This document shows positions 8,691 to 16,838 of a DNA stretch of 34,387 bases, in pieces. The stretch spans positions 1 through 34,387 of the forward strand of contig CACEKG010000013.1 in the NCBI GenBank assembly GCA_902560065.1. The letters are read 5' to 3'. The DNA is from an uncultured Bacteroidota bacterium (GTDB lineage Bacteria > Bacteroidota > Bacteroidia > Flavobacteriales > Flavobacteriaceae). Below the pieces are notes generated by a model that was not told where the DNA came from, did not search any database, and saw only the letters and a list, made by a program, of their open reading frames with translations. The position numbers were made by a program, and so were the translations under genes. Each line of letters starts with the position of its first letter. Position 1 is the stretch's first letter.

Positions 8691-9716
8691 TTAACTTTTA
8701 TTTAAGGCCCATTCATTAATCCAGTTAGAAGCAACTTTTACCCAATCATCTCTAAAATTTAGGCATGGAATCAAGTATAATTCTTTTCCACCATTATTTT
8801 TAAAATCTTCAGAGGCTTCCATTCCTATTTCTTCCAATGTTTCCAAACAATCTGAAACAAAAGCAGGAGTTACAACTGCAATATTTTTATATCCTTTATT
8901 AGCAAATTCAAGAATTGTTTTATCAGTATATGGTTTTAACCAAGAACCAATTATAGTAACTCTGGATTGATAAGAAGTTGAAAAACTTCCTTTCTTAAGA
9001 CCTAATTTTTTTGCAACATTTAATGTTGTAATTTCACATTGATGTCTATAACAATATTTGTGAGCTTCCGATTTTTTAAAACAACATATTCCATTCATTT
9101 TACAATGAGATCCAGTTATATCAGATTTTAAAATATGTCTGTTTGGAATACCATGATATGAGAATAATAAATGATCTATTTTTTTATCTTTTAAAAAATC
9201 TCTTATTGAATTTGACAAAACCTCTATGTAATCAGGTTTATTATAAAATGAAGGAAAATGGAATAAATTCATTTTCGGAAAAAATTTATTTTTTATATCT
9301 TCTGTTTCAACCGTTATTGTCTCAACAGATGACATTGCGAATTGTGGATAAAGAGGAATTACTAAAACTTCTTTAACCCCTTTATTTTTTAGGTCTTGAA
9401 GTCCAGATTTAATTGAAGGATTTCCATATCTCATAGAAAGCGAAACAGGAACTTTACTTTTTTTTTGAATTTTACTGTGAAATTTTTTCGATATGACTAT
9501 TAAAGGAGAGCCTTCTTTCCACCAAATTCTTTTATATGCATTAGATGATTTTTTAGGTCTAATATTTAAAATTAATCCTTTAACCAAAATCTTCCTGATC
9601 AACTTTGGAAAATCAATTACTCTTTCATCCATTAAAAATTGATCAAGATACTTTCTTACATCATTAACTTCAGTGCTATTTGGGGAACCCAAATTAACAA
9701 TTAAAACTCCTTTCAT
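8691..9716 (-). CDS. hemH: Ferrochelatase
   Basis: A 341-residue ferrochelatase, which inserts Fe2+ into protoporphyrin IX (or coproporphyrin in other lineages) as the last step of heme synthesis. The start MKGVLIVNLGSPNS is the classic family opening. The catalytic histidine is H188 in FSYHGIPNRH, and the acidic partner segment SDCLETLEEIGME lies at about 288-300. An internal segment has five cysteines in 23 residues (C205, C211, C212, C222, C227), ending C-Y-R-H-Q-C; comparable internal cysteine segments ligate a [2Fe-2S] cluster in some bacterial ferrochelatases. With HemE, HemF and HemJ present the protoporphyrin route is implied. The gene follows the AraC regulator after 8 bp and precedes the MATE gene. 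Confidence 0.95.
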   Translation of the reverse strand: MKGVLIVNLGSPNSTEVNDVRKYLDQFLMDERVIDFPKLIRKILVKGLILNIRPKKSSNAYKRIWWKEGSPLIVISKKFHSKIQKKSKVPVSLSMRYGNPSIKSGLQDLKNKGVKEVLVIPLYPQFAMSSVETITVETEDIKNKFFPKMNLFHFPSFYNKPDYIEVLSNSIRDFLKDKKIDHLLFSYHGIPNRHILKSDITGSHCKMNGICCFKKSEAHKYCYRHQCEITTLNVAKKLGLKKGSFSTSYQSRVTIIGSWLKPYTDKTILEFANKGYKNIAVVTPAFVSDCLETLEEIGMEASEDFKNNGGKELYLIPCLNFRDDWVKVASNWINEWALNKS

Positions 9717-9724
9717 CTTAATTG

Positions 9725-10609
9725 CTAAGATACAGACATTAAATATTTTTTTGGGGTAGTTCCGTATTTCTTTTTGAAAGCAGTTATAAAATGACTAGCA
9801 GTGCTATAGCCCAAATTGTGTCCAATTTCATTTATGTTACTTTTTTTAGACTCAAGCATCCTCCTTGCTTCCTCCATCTTATAATCTAAAAGATATGAAT
9901 AAATTGTATTTCCATAAATTTTCTTAAATCCCTCTTTAAGTTTTGATGCACTTAAACCAATTTCAGAGGCCAAATCATCTATGGTTGGAGGATTAGCCAT
10001 TCTATCTAAAACAATGTCCTTTGCCAACTTGATCTTTATGACATTTTCTTCAATCAAGAGAAAAGGACAATTTTCTATAGATTTGTTTTCACTTCTATTA
10101 AAATATAATCCTAAAAGTTCATAAACTTTTCCCTTAAAGTATAGAACTTTGATACTGTCGTGTATATTAGTGTTTAAAATCTGACTTAAAACTACAGCCA
10201 TTGAGGGTGGAAAACTTACACTATCATAAAATTTTTTTGCATTATTATCAGGGTTTAAAAAAGATATATGGTTAGCAGATTCAGAAAAAAAAGAATGAAA
10301 TTTCTTTATTGGAACTAAAATACTAATTAACCAAGATCGAGGAAAAATATTTACTTCAATTGGCAAATTTTTATCTGGATTAAAAAGTAAGATAGCATTT
10401 TCTTCATTTACATTGAAAGTATAAGTTGAATTATTATACATAAAATCTAATTGTCCTTTCAAACAAAAATGAAACTGAATATGATCAATATTAGTGTTAT
10501 GTTTTTTTGTTAATTTTTTAGATGATTCGTTTTTAGCTCTTAAAACAAAAAAATCTTTTTCTAATTCACAAACATCCCATAAACTTTTGTCGACATTTTG
10601 ATTTTTCAT
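9725..10609 (-). CDS. AraC-family transcriptional regulator of the heme cluster (PchR-like)
   Basis: A 294-residue regulator. The C-terminal third (about 200-294) is a two-part helix-turn-helix of the AraC/XylS family: PPTIDDLASEIGLSASKLKEGF for the first and NINEIGHNLGYSTASHFITAF for the second, ending K-K-Y-G-T-T-P-K-K-Y. The N-terminal part (about 1-180) is a beta-rich sensing domain with H-F-x-L-x-G, and the linker YFKGKVYELLGLYF resembles the one in siderophore-sensing regulators of the PchR/YbtA type; that resemblance is a judgement by eye. It sits between hemH (downstream, 8 bp) and the divergent hemA operon, so control of heme synthesis in response to iron, heme or a precursor is the natural inference. 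The ligand is unknown. Confidence 0.9.
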   Translation of the reverse strand: MKNQNVDKSLWDVCELEKDFFVLRAKNESSKKLTKKHNTNIDHIQFHFCLKGQLDFMYNNSTYTFNVNEENAILLFNPDKNLPIEVNIFPRSWLISILVPIKKFHSFFSESANHISFLNPDNNAKKFYDSVSFPPSMAVVLSQILNTNIHDSIKVLYFKGKVYELLGLYFNRSENKSIENCPFLLIEENVIKIKLAKDIVLDRMANPPTIDDLASEIGLSASKLKEGFKKIYGNTIYSYLLDYKMEEARRMLESKKSNINEIGHNLGYSTASHFITAFKKKYGTTPKKYLMSVS

Positions 10610-10630
10610 TACAGAAATTAAAAAATTAAA

Positions 10631-10646
10631 ATTTCTTTCAAAGATA
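10631..10646. repeat. First copy of ATTTCTTTnAAAGA in the araC-hemA divergent region
   Basis: ATTTCTTTCAAAGATA contains the 14-base element ATTTCTTTnAAAGA, which recurs 48 bp away. Its core TCTTT-C-AAAGA is an inverted repeat. It overlaps the candidate -7 box of the araC gene on the minus strand, so a protein bound here could repress that promoter. Confidence 0.45.
10639..10646 (-). promoter_or_regulatory. Candidate -7 box (TATCTTTG) for the araC-hemH-MATE operon
   Basis: On the minus strand this reads TATCTTTG, a full match to TAnnTTTG, ending 29 bases before the araC ATG. No -33 TTG is found at the expected distance, so the assignment rests on the -7 element and on position. Confidence 0.4.
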
Positions 10647-10678
10647 AGCTATTTAGAACGATTATTAATTAGATGTTT

Positions 10679-10695
10679 ATTTCTTTAAAAGAAAT
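10679..10695. repeat. Second copy: 17-bp palindrome in the araC-hemA divergent region
   Basis: ATTTCTTTAAAAGAAAT is a palindrome with perfect 8-bp arms around a central A, and shares ATTTCTTTnAAAGA with the element 48 bp to its left. It lies about 40-60 bp upstream of the candidate hemA -7 box, where activators commonly bind. It is a candidate operator for the adjacent AraC regulator or for another regulator such as Fur. AT-rich palindromes also arise by chance in this genome. Confidence 0.45.
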
Positions 10696-10736
10696 TAATA
10701 TTACTTTTTGCGTTATTTTTTAATTCCACACTACTT

Positions 10737-10744
10737 TATTTTTG
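10737..10744 (+). promoter_or_regulatory. Candidate -7 box (TATTTTTG) for the hemACDEF operon
   Basis: TATTTTTG fits TAnnTTTG and ends 21 bases before the TTG start codon of hemA. A TTTG at 10707-10710 is 26 bp upstream, longer than the usual 17-23 bp spacing, so the -33 element is doubtful. Confidence 0.45.
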
Positions 10745-10765
10745 TGAAAAATTAAACTTACTGGT

Positions 10766-11989
10766 TTGGATAATAGTAAAAATTGTCAAGTAATTGGTAT
10801 TAGTTATAAAAACGCAGATCTAGATACTAGGGGTCTTTTTAGCTTAAGTGACCTTCAATTACATTCTCTTTTTTTAGAAGCTAAAGAAAAAAAATTCGAT
10901 GAACTTATGATTATAAATACATGTAATCGAACGGAAATTTTTGGATGGAATAATAACACCGATGATTTTATAAACCTATTATGTAAACACTCTAATGGAG
11001 ATATTAAAACTTTTGAAAAATATGGGTATATAATAACTGGGAAAAAAGCTATAAAACATTTATTCAGAGTTGGGACAGGACTGGACAGTCAAATTTTAGG
11101 GGATTTTGAAATAATAGGTCAAATTAAACAAAGTTTAAATCGCTCCAAAAGATTAAATTTAATTAGTGGAAGACTTGAAAGACTTGTTAATTCTGTTATT
11201 CATGCAAGTAAGAAAATTAAAAATCAAACAAAATTATCTAGCGGGGCAACATCTGTTGCTTATGCCTCTGTTCAATATATAATTAAAAATGTAAAAAATA
11301 TTTCTAAGAAAAAGATTGTTCTTTTTGGTATTGGAAAAATTGGAAGAAACACATGTGAAAATCTTTTAAAACATACAAAAAACGAACACATAGTATTAAT
11401 AAATAGGACTCAAGAAAAAGCTGAAAAAATTGCCTTAAAATTTCCTGTTTTAGTTAAGCCATATGGAGAATTAACTAGTGAGATTAGCAATGCTGATGTT
11501 TTAATTGTTGCAACAAGTAGTTCAAATCCAACAATAACAAAAGATTTGATTTTCAACTCAAAAAATCTTTTAATTCTTGATCTCTCTATTCCAAGAAATG
11601 TAGAAACTCAGATTAATGAATTAAATAATATAAAAGTTGTTCACTTAGATGAATTATCTCAGATAACCGATTCTACTATTGAAAAAAGAAAAAAACATAT
11701 TCCAAAAGCCGAATTAATAATTAATTCAAATATTAAAGACTATATTTTATGGCTTTCACAAAGAAAATTTTCTCCAACTTTAAAATCCTTTAAAGAACAA
11801 GTTACACAATTAAAAAAAGAAAAATTAAACTGTCCTCATAACAATTTTTTTAGCGATAAAGCTGAAGAGATAGCTGAGAAAATTACTGGCCAAGTTGCTT
11901 CTTTTTTAAAAGAAAATCCAAATAAAGTTCCTGAAACAATTGACCTAATTAATAAATTTTTAAAAGTTGAATCCAATAAAAATGAATAA
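10766..11989 (+). CDS. hemA: Glutamyl-tRNA reductase
   Basis: A 407-residue enzyme that reduces glutamyl-tRNA(Glu) with NADPH to glutamate-1-semialdehyde, the committed step of the C5 heme route. The nucleophile C53 lies in IINTCNRTEIFG, the canonical HemA motif, followed by the G-x-x-S-Q-I-L-G-D-x-E-I-x-G-Q-I-K segment. The NADPH domain has F-G-I-G-K-I-G near 187-193, and the C-terminus is the dimerisation helix region. The start must be a TTG at 10766: an in-frame TGA at 10745-10747 blocks upstream extension, the next in-frame ATG is 48 codons in and would remove catalytic sequence, and family members have about ten residues before the I-G-I-S-Y-K block. It heads the operon; hemC overlaps its end by 8 bp. 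Confidence 0.95.
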   Translation: MDNSKNCQVIGISYKNADLDTRGLFSLSDLQLHSLFLEAKEKKFDELMIINTCNRTEIFGWNNNTDDFINLLCKHSNGDIKTFEKYGYIITGKKAIKHLFRVGTGLDSQILGDFEIIGQIKQSLNRSKRLNLISGRLERLVNSVIHASKKIKNQTKLSSGATSVAYASVQYIIKNVKNISKKKIVLFGIGKIGRNTCENLLKHTKNEHIVLINRTQEKAEKIALKFPVLVKPYGELTSEISNADVLIVATSSSNPTITKDLIFNSKNLLILDLSIPRNVETQINELNNIKVVHLDELSQITDSTIEKRKKHIPKAELIINSNIKDYILWLSQRKFSPTLKSFKEQVTQLKKEKLNCPHNNFFSDKAEEIAEKITGQVASFLKENPNKVPETIDLINKFLKVESNKNE

Positions 11990-12899
11990 AATTTTAAGAA
12001 TTGGAACTAGAGATAGTGAACTAGCAATTTGTCAAGCAAAGAAAGTTCAAAAAGCTATAAAAAAACTTGGCAAGAATTCAGAATTAAAACTTATAAAAAG
12101 CAGTGGAGATAAAAACTTAATACAACCAATTTACAAAATGGGAATTCAAGGAGTCTTTACAAAAGCTCTGGATACTGCTTTAATTAATAACAAGATAGAT
12201 ATTGCTGTTCATAGTTTAAAAGATATTCCAACTAAAATTCCTAAAGAACTTTCAATTTCGGCAATTTTAAAAAGAGAATCTCCTTATGACAGCTTGGTTT
12301 TCTCAAAAAAATTTAAAAAATTTTCAGATAAATCAATAATTGGAACCGGAAGTTTGAGAAGAAAAGCTCAATGGTTGAGAAAACATCCTTATCACAAAAC
12401 GGAAAACCTTAGAGGAAATATTTTAACAAGAATTAAAAAACTTGACAACTCTTTTTGGGATGGTGCTATATTTTCTGAAGCTGGAATTAATAGGCTAAAA
12501 ATAAAAGATATTAAATATCAGGTTTTAGACTGGATGATTCCCTCCCCAGGTCAGGGAGTAATTGCTATATGCTCAAAAAAAGAACAATTAAAATTGACAA
12601 AATTTTTAAATAATCTTAATTGTGAAAAAACAGAGATGTGTGTAAAAATTGAGAGAAATTTTCTAAATATTTTAGAAGGTGGTTGTAAAGCTCCAATTGC
12701 TGCTTTTGCAAAAATTGAGAATAAAAAAATTATGTTCAAATCAGGTCTATTTTCCCTAGATGGTTCAATTGCATATATTGAAAATCAAGAAATTGATCTT
12801 GATAATTCAAAAGATTGTGGAATAAATGCGGCAAAAATTATATTGAAAAAAGGTGGAAAAAAATTAATTGAAAAAATAAAAAATGAATTAGAAAAATGA
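11982..12899 (+). CDS. hemC: Porphobilinogen deaminase (hydroxymethylbilane synthase)
   Basis: A 305-residue enzyme that joins four porphobilinogen units into hydroxymethylbilane. The dipyrromethane cofactor would be attached to C235 in LEGGCKAPIAAF, and the catalytic aspartate is D81 in HSLKDIPT. The arginine-rich substrate-binding segment G-T-G-S-L-R-R-K-A-Q is at 121-130, and PSPGQGVIAI at about 188-196. I place the start at the ATG at 11982 (MNKILRIGTRDSE), which gives the normal N-terminus; a TTG five codons upstream would add MNPIK-like sequence deeper inside hemA and is not needed. The gene overlaps hemA by 8 bp and hemD by 4 bp, suggesting translational coupling. Confidence 0.95.
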   Translation: MNKILRIGTRDSELAICQAKKVQKAIKKLGKNSELKLIKSSGDKNLIQPIYKMGIQGVFTKALDTALINNKIDIAVHSLKDIPTKIPKELSISAILKRESPYDSLVFSKKFKKFSDKSIIGTGSLRRKAQWLRKHPYHKTENLRGNILTRIKKLDNSFWDGAIFSEAGINRLKIKDIKYQVLDWMIPSPGQGVIAICSKKEQLKLTKFLNNLNCEKTEMCVKIERNFLNILEGGCKAPIAAFAKIENKKIMFKSGLFSLDGSIAYIENQEIDLDNSKDCGINAAKIILKKGGKKLIEKIKNELEK

Positions 12900-13564
12900 A
12901 ATTACTTTCTACAAAAATTGTTTCAAAGAAATTTAAAGATTTATTGATTAAAAATAATTATCAAATAGAAGAAAAATCATTCATAAAAATATTACCCTTT
13001 AAATCAAAATCTAATATTTCTATTTTAGAAAATATAATTTTTACTAGTAAAAATGCCGTTAAAATAATTTTAAGAAATTCTATAATCAAAAATAACCTAG
13101 CAAATAAAAATATATACTGTGTTGGTAAATCTACTGCAGAATTAGTAAAAAAAAATAACCTTAATCTAATCAAATCAGAAGATAATTCTAAAAACCTTTC
13201 TAAATTTATTTTAGCTAATTTCAAAAACTCCAAGAATTCATTTACATATTTCTCAGGAAAAAAAAGAATTAGAGAGTTAGAAAACAACTTGAAAAAAAAT
13301 AATATTAATATAATTGTTCATGAAGTTTATGATACTCTTCTAACTCCAAAAAAAATTAATGATTTATATGATGGTGTCATTTTCTATAGTCCCTCTGCGG
13401 TAAAAAGTTTTTTTAAAGGAAATAATTCTCTAAATAACACTCATGGCTTTTGTATTGGAAATACTACTGCAAAAGAATTATATAATTATTCAAATCGTTT
13501 TTCAGTTGCTAAATCAAATTCAGAAGAAAACATGTTAGAATCTATAAATAAATATTTTAAATAA
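12896..13564 (+). CDS. hemD: Uroporphyrinogen-III synthase
   Basis: A 222-residue protein placed exactly where HemD is expected, starting in an ATGA overlap with the hemC stop. HemD closes hydroxymethylbilane with inversion of ring D to give uroporphyrinogen III. The family is poorly conserved; what can be seen is the pattern [10 protein letters not shown] near residue 45-53, Y-C-V-G-K-S-T-A at about 73-80, F-T-Y-F-S-G-K in the middle, a Y-D-T motif near 143, and [11 protein letters not shown] plus C-I-G-N-T-T-A toward the end, which follow the two-lobed HemD fold. It is shorter than most (about 220-260) and very rich in Asn, Lys and Ile. Context raises the confidence more than the sequence does. 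Confidence 0.88.
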   Translation: MKLLSTKIVSKKFKDLLIKNNYQIEEKSFIKILPFKSKSNISILENIIFTSKNAVKIILRNSIIKNNLANKNIYCVGKSTAELVKKNNLNLIKSEDNSKNLSKFILANFKNSKNSFTYFSGKKRIRELENNLKKNNINIIVHEVYDTLLTPKKINDLYDGVIFYSPSAVKSFFKGNNSLNNTHGFCIGNTTAKELYNYSNRFSVAKSNSEENMLESINKYFK

Positions 13565-13574
13565 TTATTCTGCA

Positions 13575-14597
13575 ATGAAAAATGATCTTTTTTTAAGAGC
13601 TTTAAAAGGTGAGAAAGTAGATAGACCTCCTGTATGGATGATGAGACAAGCTGGAAGATATTTGCCAGATTTTATGAAAATTAAAAGAAAATATGATTTT
13701 TTTACTAGATGCCAAACGCCTGAACTTGCTACAGAAATAACTTTAATGCCCATAAATCAAGTTGGTCCTGATGCAGCTATTATATTCAGTGATATTCTTG
13801 TTGTTTTACAAGCAATGGGTATAAAAGTTGAAATGAAAGATAACATTGGTCCATGGATAAATTCTCCAATTAGAAAAAATGACGATATTAAAAAAGTTCG
13901 AGTTCCAGAAGTTAAAGCAGAATTAGATTATGTCTTCAAGGCAATAAAAATGTCAAAAAAAGAATTAAACGAAAATGTTCCTTTAATAGGTTTTGCTGGA
14001 TCTCCATGGACTCTATTGTGTTATGCTGTTCAAGGTAGCGGATCAAAAGATTTCAATTTAGCTAAGGAGTTTTGTTTTTCCCAATCAGAATATTCAAAAA
14101 TTTTACTGCAGAAAATTACTGAAACAACAATTTCCTATTTAAAAGAACAAGTAAACTCTGGAGTAAATGCTATTCAAATTTTTGATTCCTGGGGTGGCTT
14201 ACTCTCTCCAATAGATTATGAAGTTTTTTCTTGGAAATATATAGATCAAATAATTAAGGAATTAAGTCCATTAATTCCTGTCATTGTTTTTGGAAAAGGA
14301 TGTTGGTTTCACCTAAATGAAATGAGCAAATCTAAAGTTTCAGCTATAGGTATTGATTGGACTTGTTCCGCAAGAAACGCTCGATATTTAACTGGAGGAA
14401 AAATTACTCTTCAAGGAAACCTTGACCCTTCAAAACTATTATCTCCAATATATGAAATTAAAAAATCTGTTAAAAATATGATTGATGAGTTTGGCAAAGA
14501 TAATTACATAGTCAATTTGGGGCATGGAATACTGCCTAATACCCCTGTTGATAATGCAAAAGCATTTATTGATTCAGTCAAAGAATATAATTCTTAA
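13575..14597 (+). CDS. hemE: Uroporphyrinogen decarboxylase
   Basis: A 340-residue enzyme that removes the four acetate carboxyls of uroporphyrinogen III to give coproporphyrinogen III. The N-terminal signature [15 protein letters not shown] is at about 17-31, with the conserved arginines that bind substrate carboxylates. The [12 protein letters not shown] segment supplies the catalytic aspartate, and the second family signature G-F-A-G-S-P-W-T-L follows. The C-terminus shows [14 protein letters not shown]. Length is normal. It lies 10 bp after hemD, and its stop shares one base with the hemF ATG (TAATG), so the two are translationally coupled. Confidence 0.96.
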   Translation: MKNDLFLRALKGEKVDRPPVWMMRQAGRYLPDFMKIKRKYDFFTRCQTPELATEITLMPINQVGPDAAIIFSDILVVLQAMGIKVEMKDNIGPWINSPIRKNDDIKKVRVPEVKAELDYVFKAIKMSKKELNENVPLIGFAGSPWTLLCYAVQGSGSKDFNLAKEFCFSQSEYSKILLQKITETTISYLKEQVNSGVNAIQIFDSWGGLLSPIDYEVFSWKYIDQIIKELSPLIPVIVFGKGCWFHLNEMSKSKVSAIGIDWTCSARNARYLTGGKITLQGNLDPSKLLSPIYEIKKSVKNMIDEFGKDNYIVNLGHGILPNTPVDNAKAFIDSVKEYNS

Positions 14598-15502
14598 TGA
14601 AAGAAAAATTTTATACATACATTAAAAGTCTACAAAACAAAATTACAGATAGAATTGAGGAAATTGACCAGTTAGAGAAATTTAAAGAAGATATTTGGAA
14701 AAGAAAAGAAGGTGGAGGGGGAAAAACTAGAATTTTACAGAATGGTAAAGTCTTTGAAAAAGCAGGGGTTAATATTTCTGCAGTAAATGGTAAGTTACCT
14801 GAAAGTATTATGAATTATCTTAAAGTAAATGAGTCAAGATTTTTTGCATGTGGTTTAAGTGTAGTTATTCATCCATTAAATCCTATGATTCCAACTTGTC
14901 ATGCTAATTGGCGATATTTTGAATTATATAATGAAAAATCTGAAATAATTGATCAATGGTTTGGAGGAGGTCAAGATCTAACTCCATACTATCTGTATGA
15001 AGAAGATGCAGTTCATTTTCATAAAGTTTGTAAAAACTCATGTGATAAATTTGGAAAAAATTTATATAATGATTTTAAAAAAAAATGTGACAATTATTTT
15101 TGGAATTCTCATCGAAATGAGGCGAGAGGAATAGGTGGGATATTTTTTGATTACTTAAGAGCCAATTCAAAAAAAAGTATACAAGATTGGCACAAATTTA
15201 CTGTTGAAGTTGGTAATAATTTTATTGAATCTTATTTTCCTATAGTTGAAAAGAGAAAAAATATACCTTACAATAAAAAACAAAAAAATTGGCAAGAAAT
15301 TAGAAGAGGTCGTTATGTAGAATTTAATTTAATTCATGACAAAGGAACAATGTTTGGCCTAAAGACTAATGGGAGAACTGAAAGTATTTTAATGAGTTTG
15401 CCTCCTATGGTCAAATGGTTTTATAAATATCAAATAAAACCAAGATCAAAAGAAGAAACATTAATTAATGTTTTAAAAAAACCAAGGAAATGGATAAATT
15501 AA
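14597..15502 (+). CDS. hemF: Oxygen-dependent coproporphyrinogen-III oxidase
   Basis: A 301-residue cytoplasmic enzyme that uses O2 to convert two propionates of coproporphyrinogen III to vinyl groups, giving protoporphyrinogen IX. Motifs are P-M-I-P-T-C-H-A-N-W-R-Y-F-E, W-F-G-G-G-Q-D-L-T-P-Y-Y, G-I-G-G-I-F-F-D-Y-L, and near the end Y-V-E-F-N-L-I-H-D-K-G-T followed by N-G-R-T-E-S-I-L-M-S-L-P-P, all diagnostic for HemF. Being the aerobic isozyme, it points to an oxic lifestyle; no radical-SAM HemN is in the window. The start overlaps the hemE stop by one base. The antiporter gene follows after 40 bp. Confidence 0.96.
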   Translation: MKEKFYTYIKSLQNKITDRIEEIDQLEKFKEDIWKRKEGGGGKTRILQNGKVFEKAGVNISAVNGKLPESIMNYLKVNESRFFACGLSVVIHPLNPMIPTCHANWRYFELYNEKSEIIDQWFGGGQDLTPYYLYEEDAVHFHKVCKNSCDKFGKNLYNDFKKKCDNYFWNSHRNEARGIGGIFFDYLRANSKKSIQDWHKFTVEVGNNFIESYFPIVEKRKNIPYNKKQKNWQEIRRGRYVEFNLIHDKGTMFGLKTNGRTESILMSLPPMVKWFYKYQIKPRSKEETLINVLKKPRKWIN

Positions 15503-15542
15503 TAAATAGTTATTATTTAAAAATTAATTAACTTAAAGTTTT

Positions 15543-16829
15543 ATGGGTACTTTAACTATTCTTTTTGTTCTTCCTTTACTAATAATATTTTCATATTTAT
15601 TTGATTCATATGCGAGAAAAACAAAATTTCCTGCAGTTATTTTATTAATGTTAACTGGAATGATAATTAGAGTAATCTCAAATCTATATGGCTTCAATGA
15701 TTTCAGTTTTCTTGATAACCTGGTTCCAGTTATTGGCACAATTGGTTTAATTTTAATAGTTCTTGAAGGTGCTCTTGAACTAGAAATTAGTATTGAAAAA
15801 TTACCTATTATTTTAAAAGGATTTTTTGCCGCCTTTATAATTTTAGTTGTTAATATTTTTGCGCTAACTTTTGTTTTTAATGAAATATTGGGAATGAATT
15901 ATACAAATTCTGTAATTTATTCTATTCCTTTATCTATTATTAGTAGTGCAGTTGCCATCCCATCTGCTGCAAGTCTATTGAACCATCAGAAAGAGTTTGT
16001 CATCTATGAATCCACTTTTTCAGATATTTTAGGAATAATGATATTTAATTATGCGATTAAGCAATATAAAAATGATAATCCTTTAATTTCCTCCGAATCA
16101 ATTATTTCATTAATTATTCAAGTAATTGGTGTAATTGTAATTTCATTAATTATAACTTATTTACTTTTTCGTTTAATTCAAAAGATTGAACAAAAAGTAA
16201 AATTTTTCTTAATACTTGCGCTCCTTATATTAGTTTATGCTTTTGGAAAACTATTCCATCTACCAGCTCTTGTTACAATTTTTATTTTTGGGATATTTTT
16301 AAGTAATGTAAGAGTTTTGTTGCCAAAATTTTTAAGAGAGAATTTAAACTTAGAGCAAAATAAAAAAGAATTGAGTGATTTTCATATTCTAACTGCTGAA
16401 TCAACATTTATAGTAAGAACATTCTTTTTTTTATTTTTTGGGTTTTCTGTCAATTTAGAGAATTTTTTAAGCTTTTCTCCTTTTATATATGGTTTTTTAA
16501 TATTTCTCACAATGTTTATAATAAGATATTTATATCTAGGATTAACCACTTTTAAATTAAATCCCTCTCCATTAGTTTTCATGGGCCCTAGAGGATTAAT
16601 TAGCATTTTATTATTTCTACAAATTAAAGACCTTGACTTTGTAAATATATCAGACTCTATAATCGATGAAAAAGTTCTTTTAATTGTTATTCTTTCATCA
16701 ATGTTAGCTATGTTGTTTGGTACAATAAAAAAAGATAATAAAAAGAATGATTTAAATCTAGATGAAGATATATCAGAGAGTATTTCATTGCCTGTTGAAC
16801 CTATAGATTCATCTAAAAACAACGAATAA
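15543..16829 (+). CDS. Cation:proton antiporter (CPA family) inside the heme operon
   Basis: A 428-residue membrane protein with about twelve to thirteen helices, expected to exchange Na+ or K+ for H+ across the inner membrane. Recognisable are F-P-A-V-I-L-L-M-L-T-G-M near residue 28-39, the L-I-V-L-E-G-A-L-E-L segment (residues about 70-79) matching the 'F-x-x-G-L-E' stretch of NhaP/KefB-type antiporters, I-I-S-S-A-V-A-I-P-S-A (about 133-143), F-S-D-I-L-G-I-M-I-F-N (about 159-169) and G-P-R-G-L-I-S-I-L-L-F near residue 350. The tail (after about 395) is acidic and hydrophilic. It sits between hemF (40 bp) and hemB (9 bp) on the same strand, so it probably rides on the heme transcript. Ion specificity cannot be read from the sequence. 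Confidence 0.82.
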   Translation: MGTLTILFVLPLLIIFSYLFDSYARKTKFPAVILLMLTGMIIRVISNLYGFNDFSFLDNLVPVIGTIGLILIVLEGALELEISIEKLPIILKGFFAAFIILVVNIFALTFVFNEILGMNYTNSVIYSIPLSIISSAVAIPSAASLLNHQKEFVIYESTFSDILGIMIFNYAIKQYKNDNPLISSESIISLIIQVIGVIVISLIITYLLFRLIQKIEQKVKFFLILALLILVYAFGKLFHLPALVTIFIFGIFLSNVRVLLPKFLRENLNLEQNKKELSDFHILTAESTFIVRTFFFLFFGFSVNLENFLSFSPFIYGFLIFLTMFIIRYLYLGLTTFKLNPSPLVFMGPRGLISILLFLQIKDLDFVNISDSIIDEKVLLIVILSSMLAMLFGTIKKDNKKNDLNLDEDISESISLPVEPIDSSKNNE

Positions 16830-16838
16830 ATATAAAAT

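Noticed and set aside
11967-11981. TTG start of hemC five codons upstream of the ATG
   Set aside because: The ATG at 11982 gives the normal HemC N-terminus and a compact 8-bp overlap with hemA.
12961-13287. 108-codon open frame opposite hemD
   Set aside because: Shadow of a low-complexity AT-rich coding strand; hemD is supported by its position and overlap with hemC.
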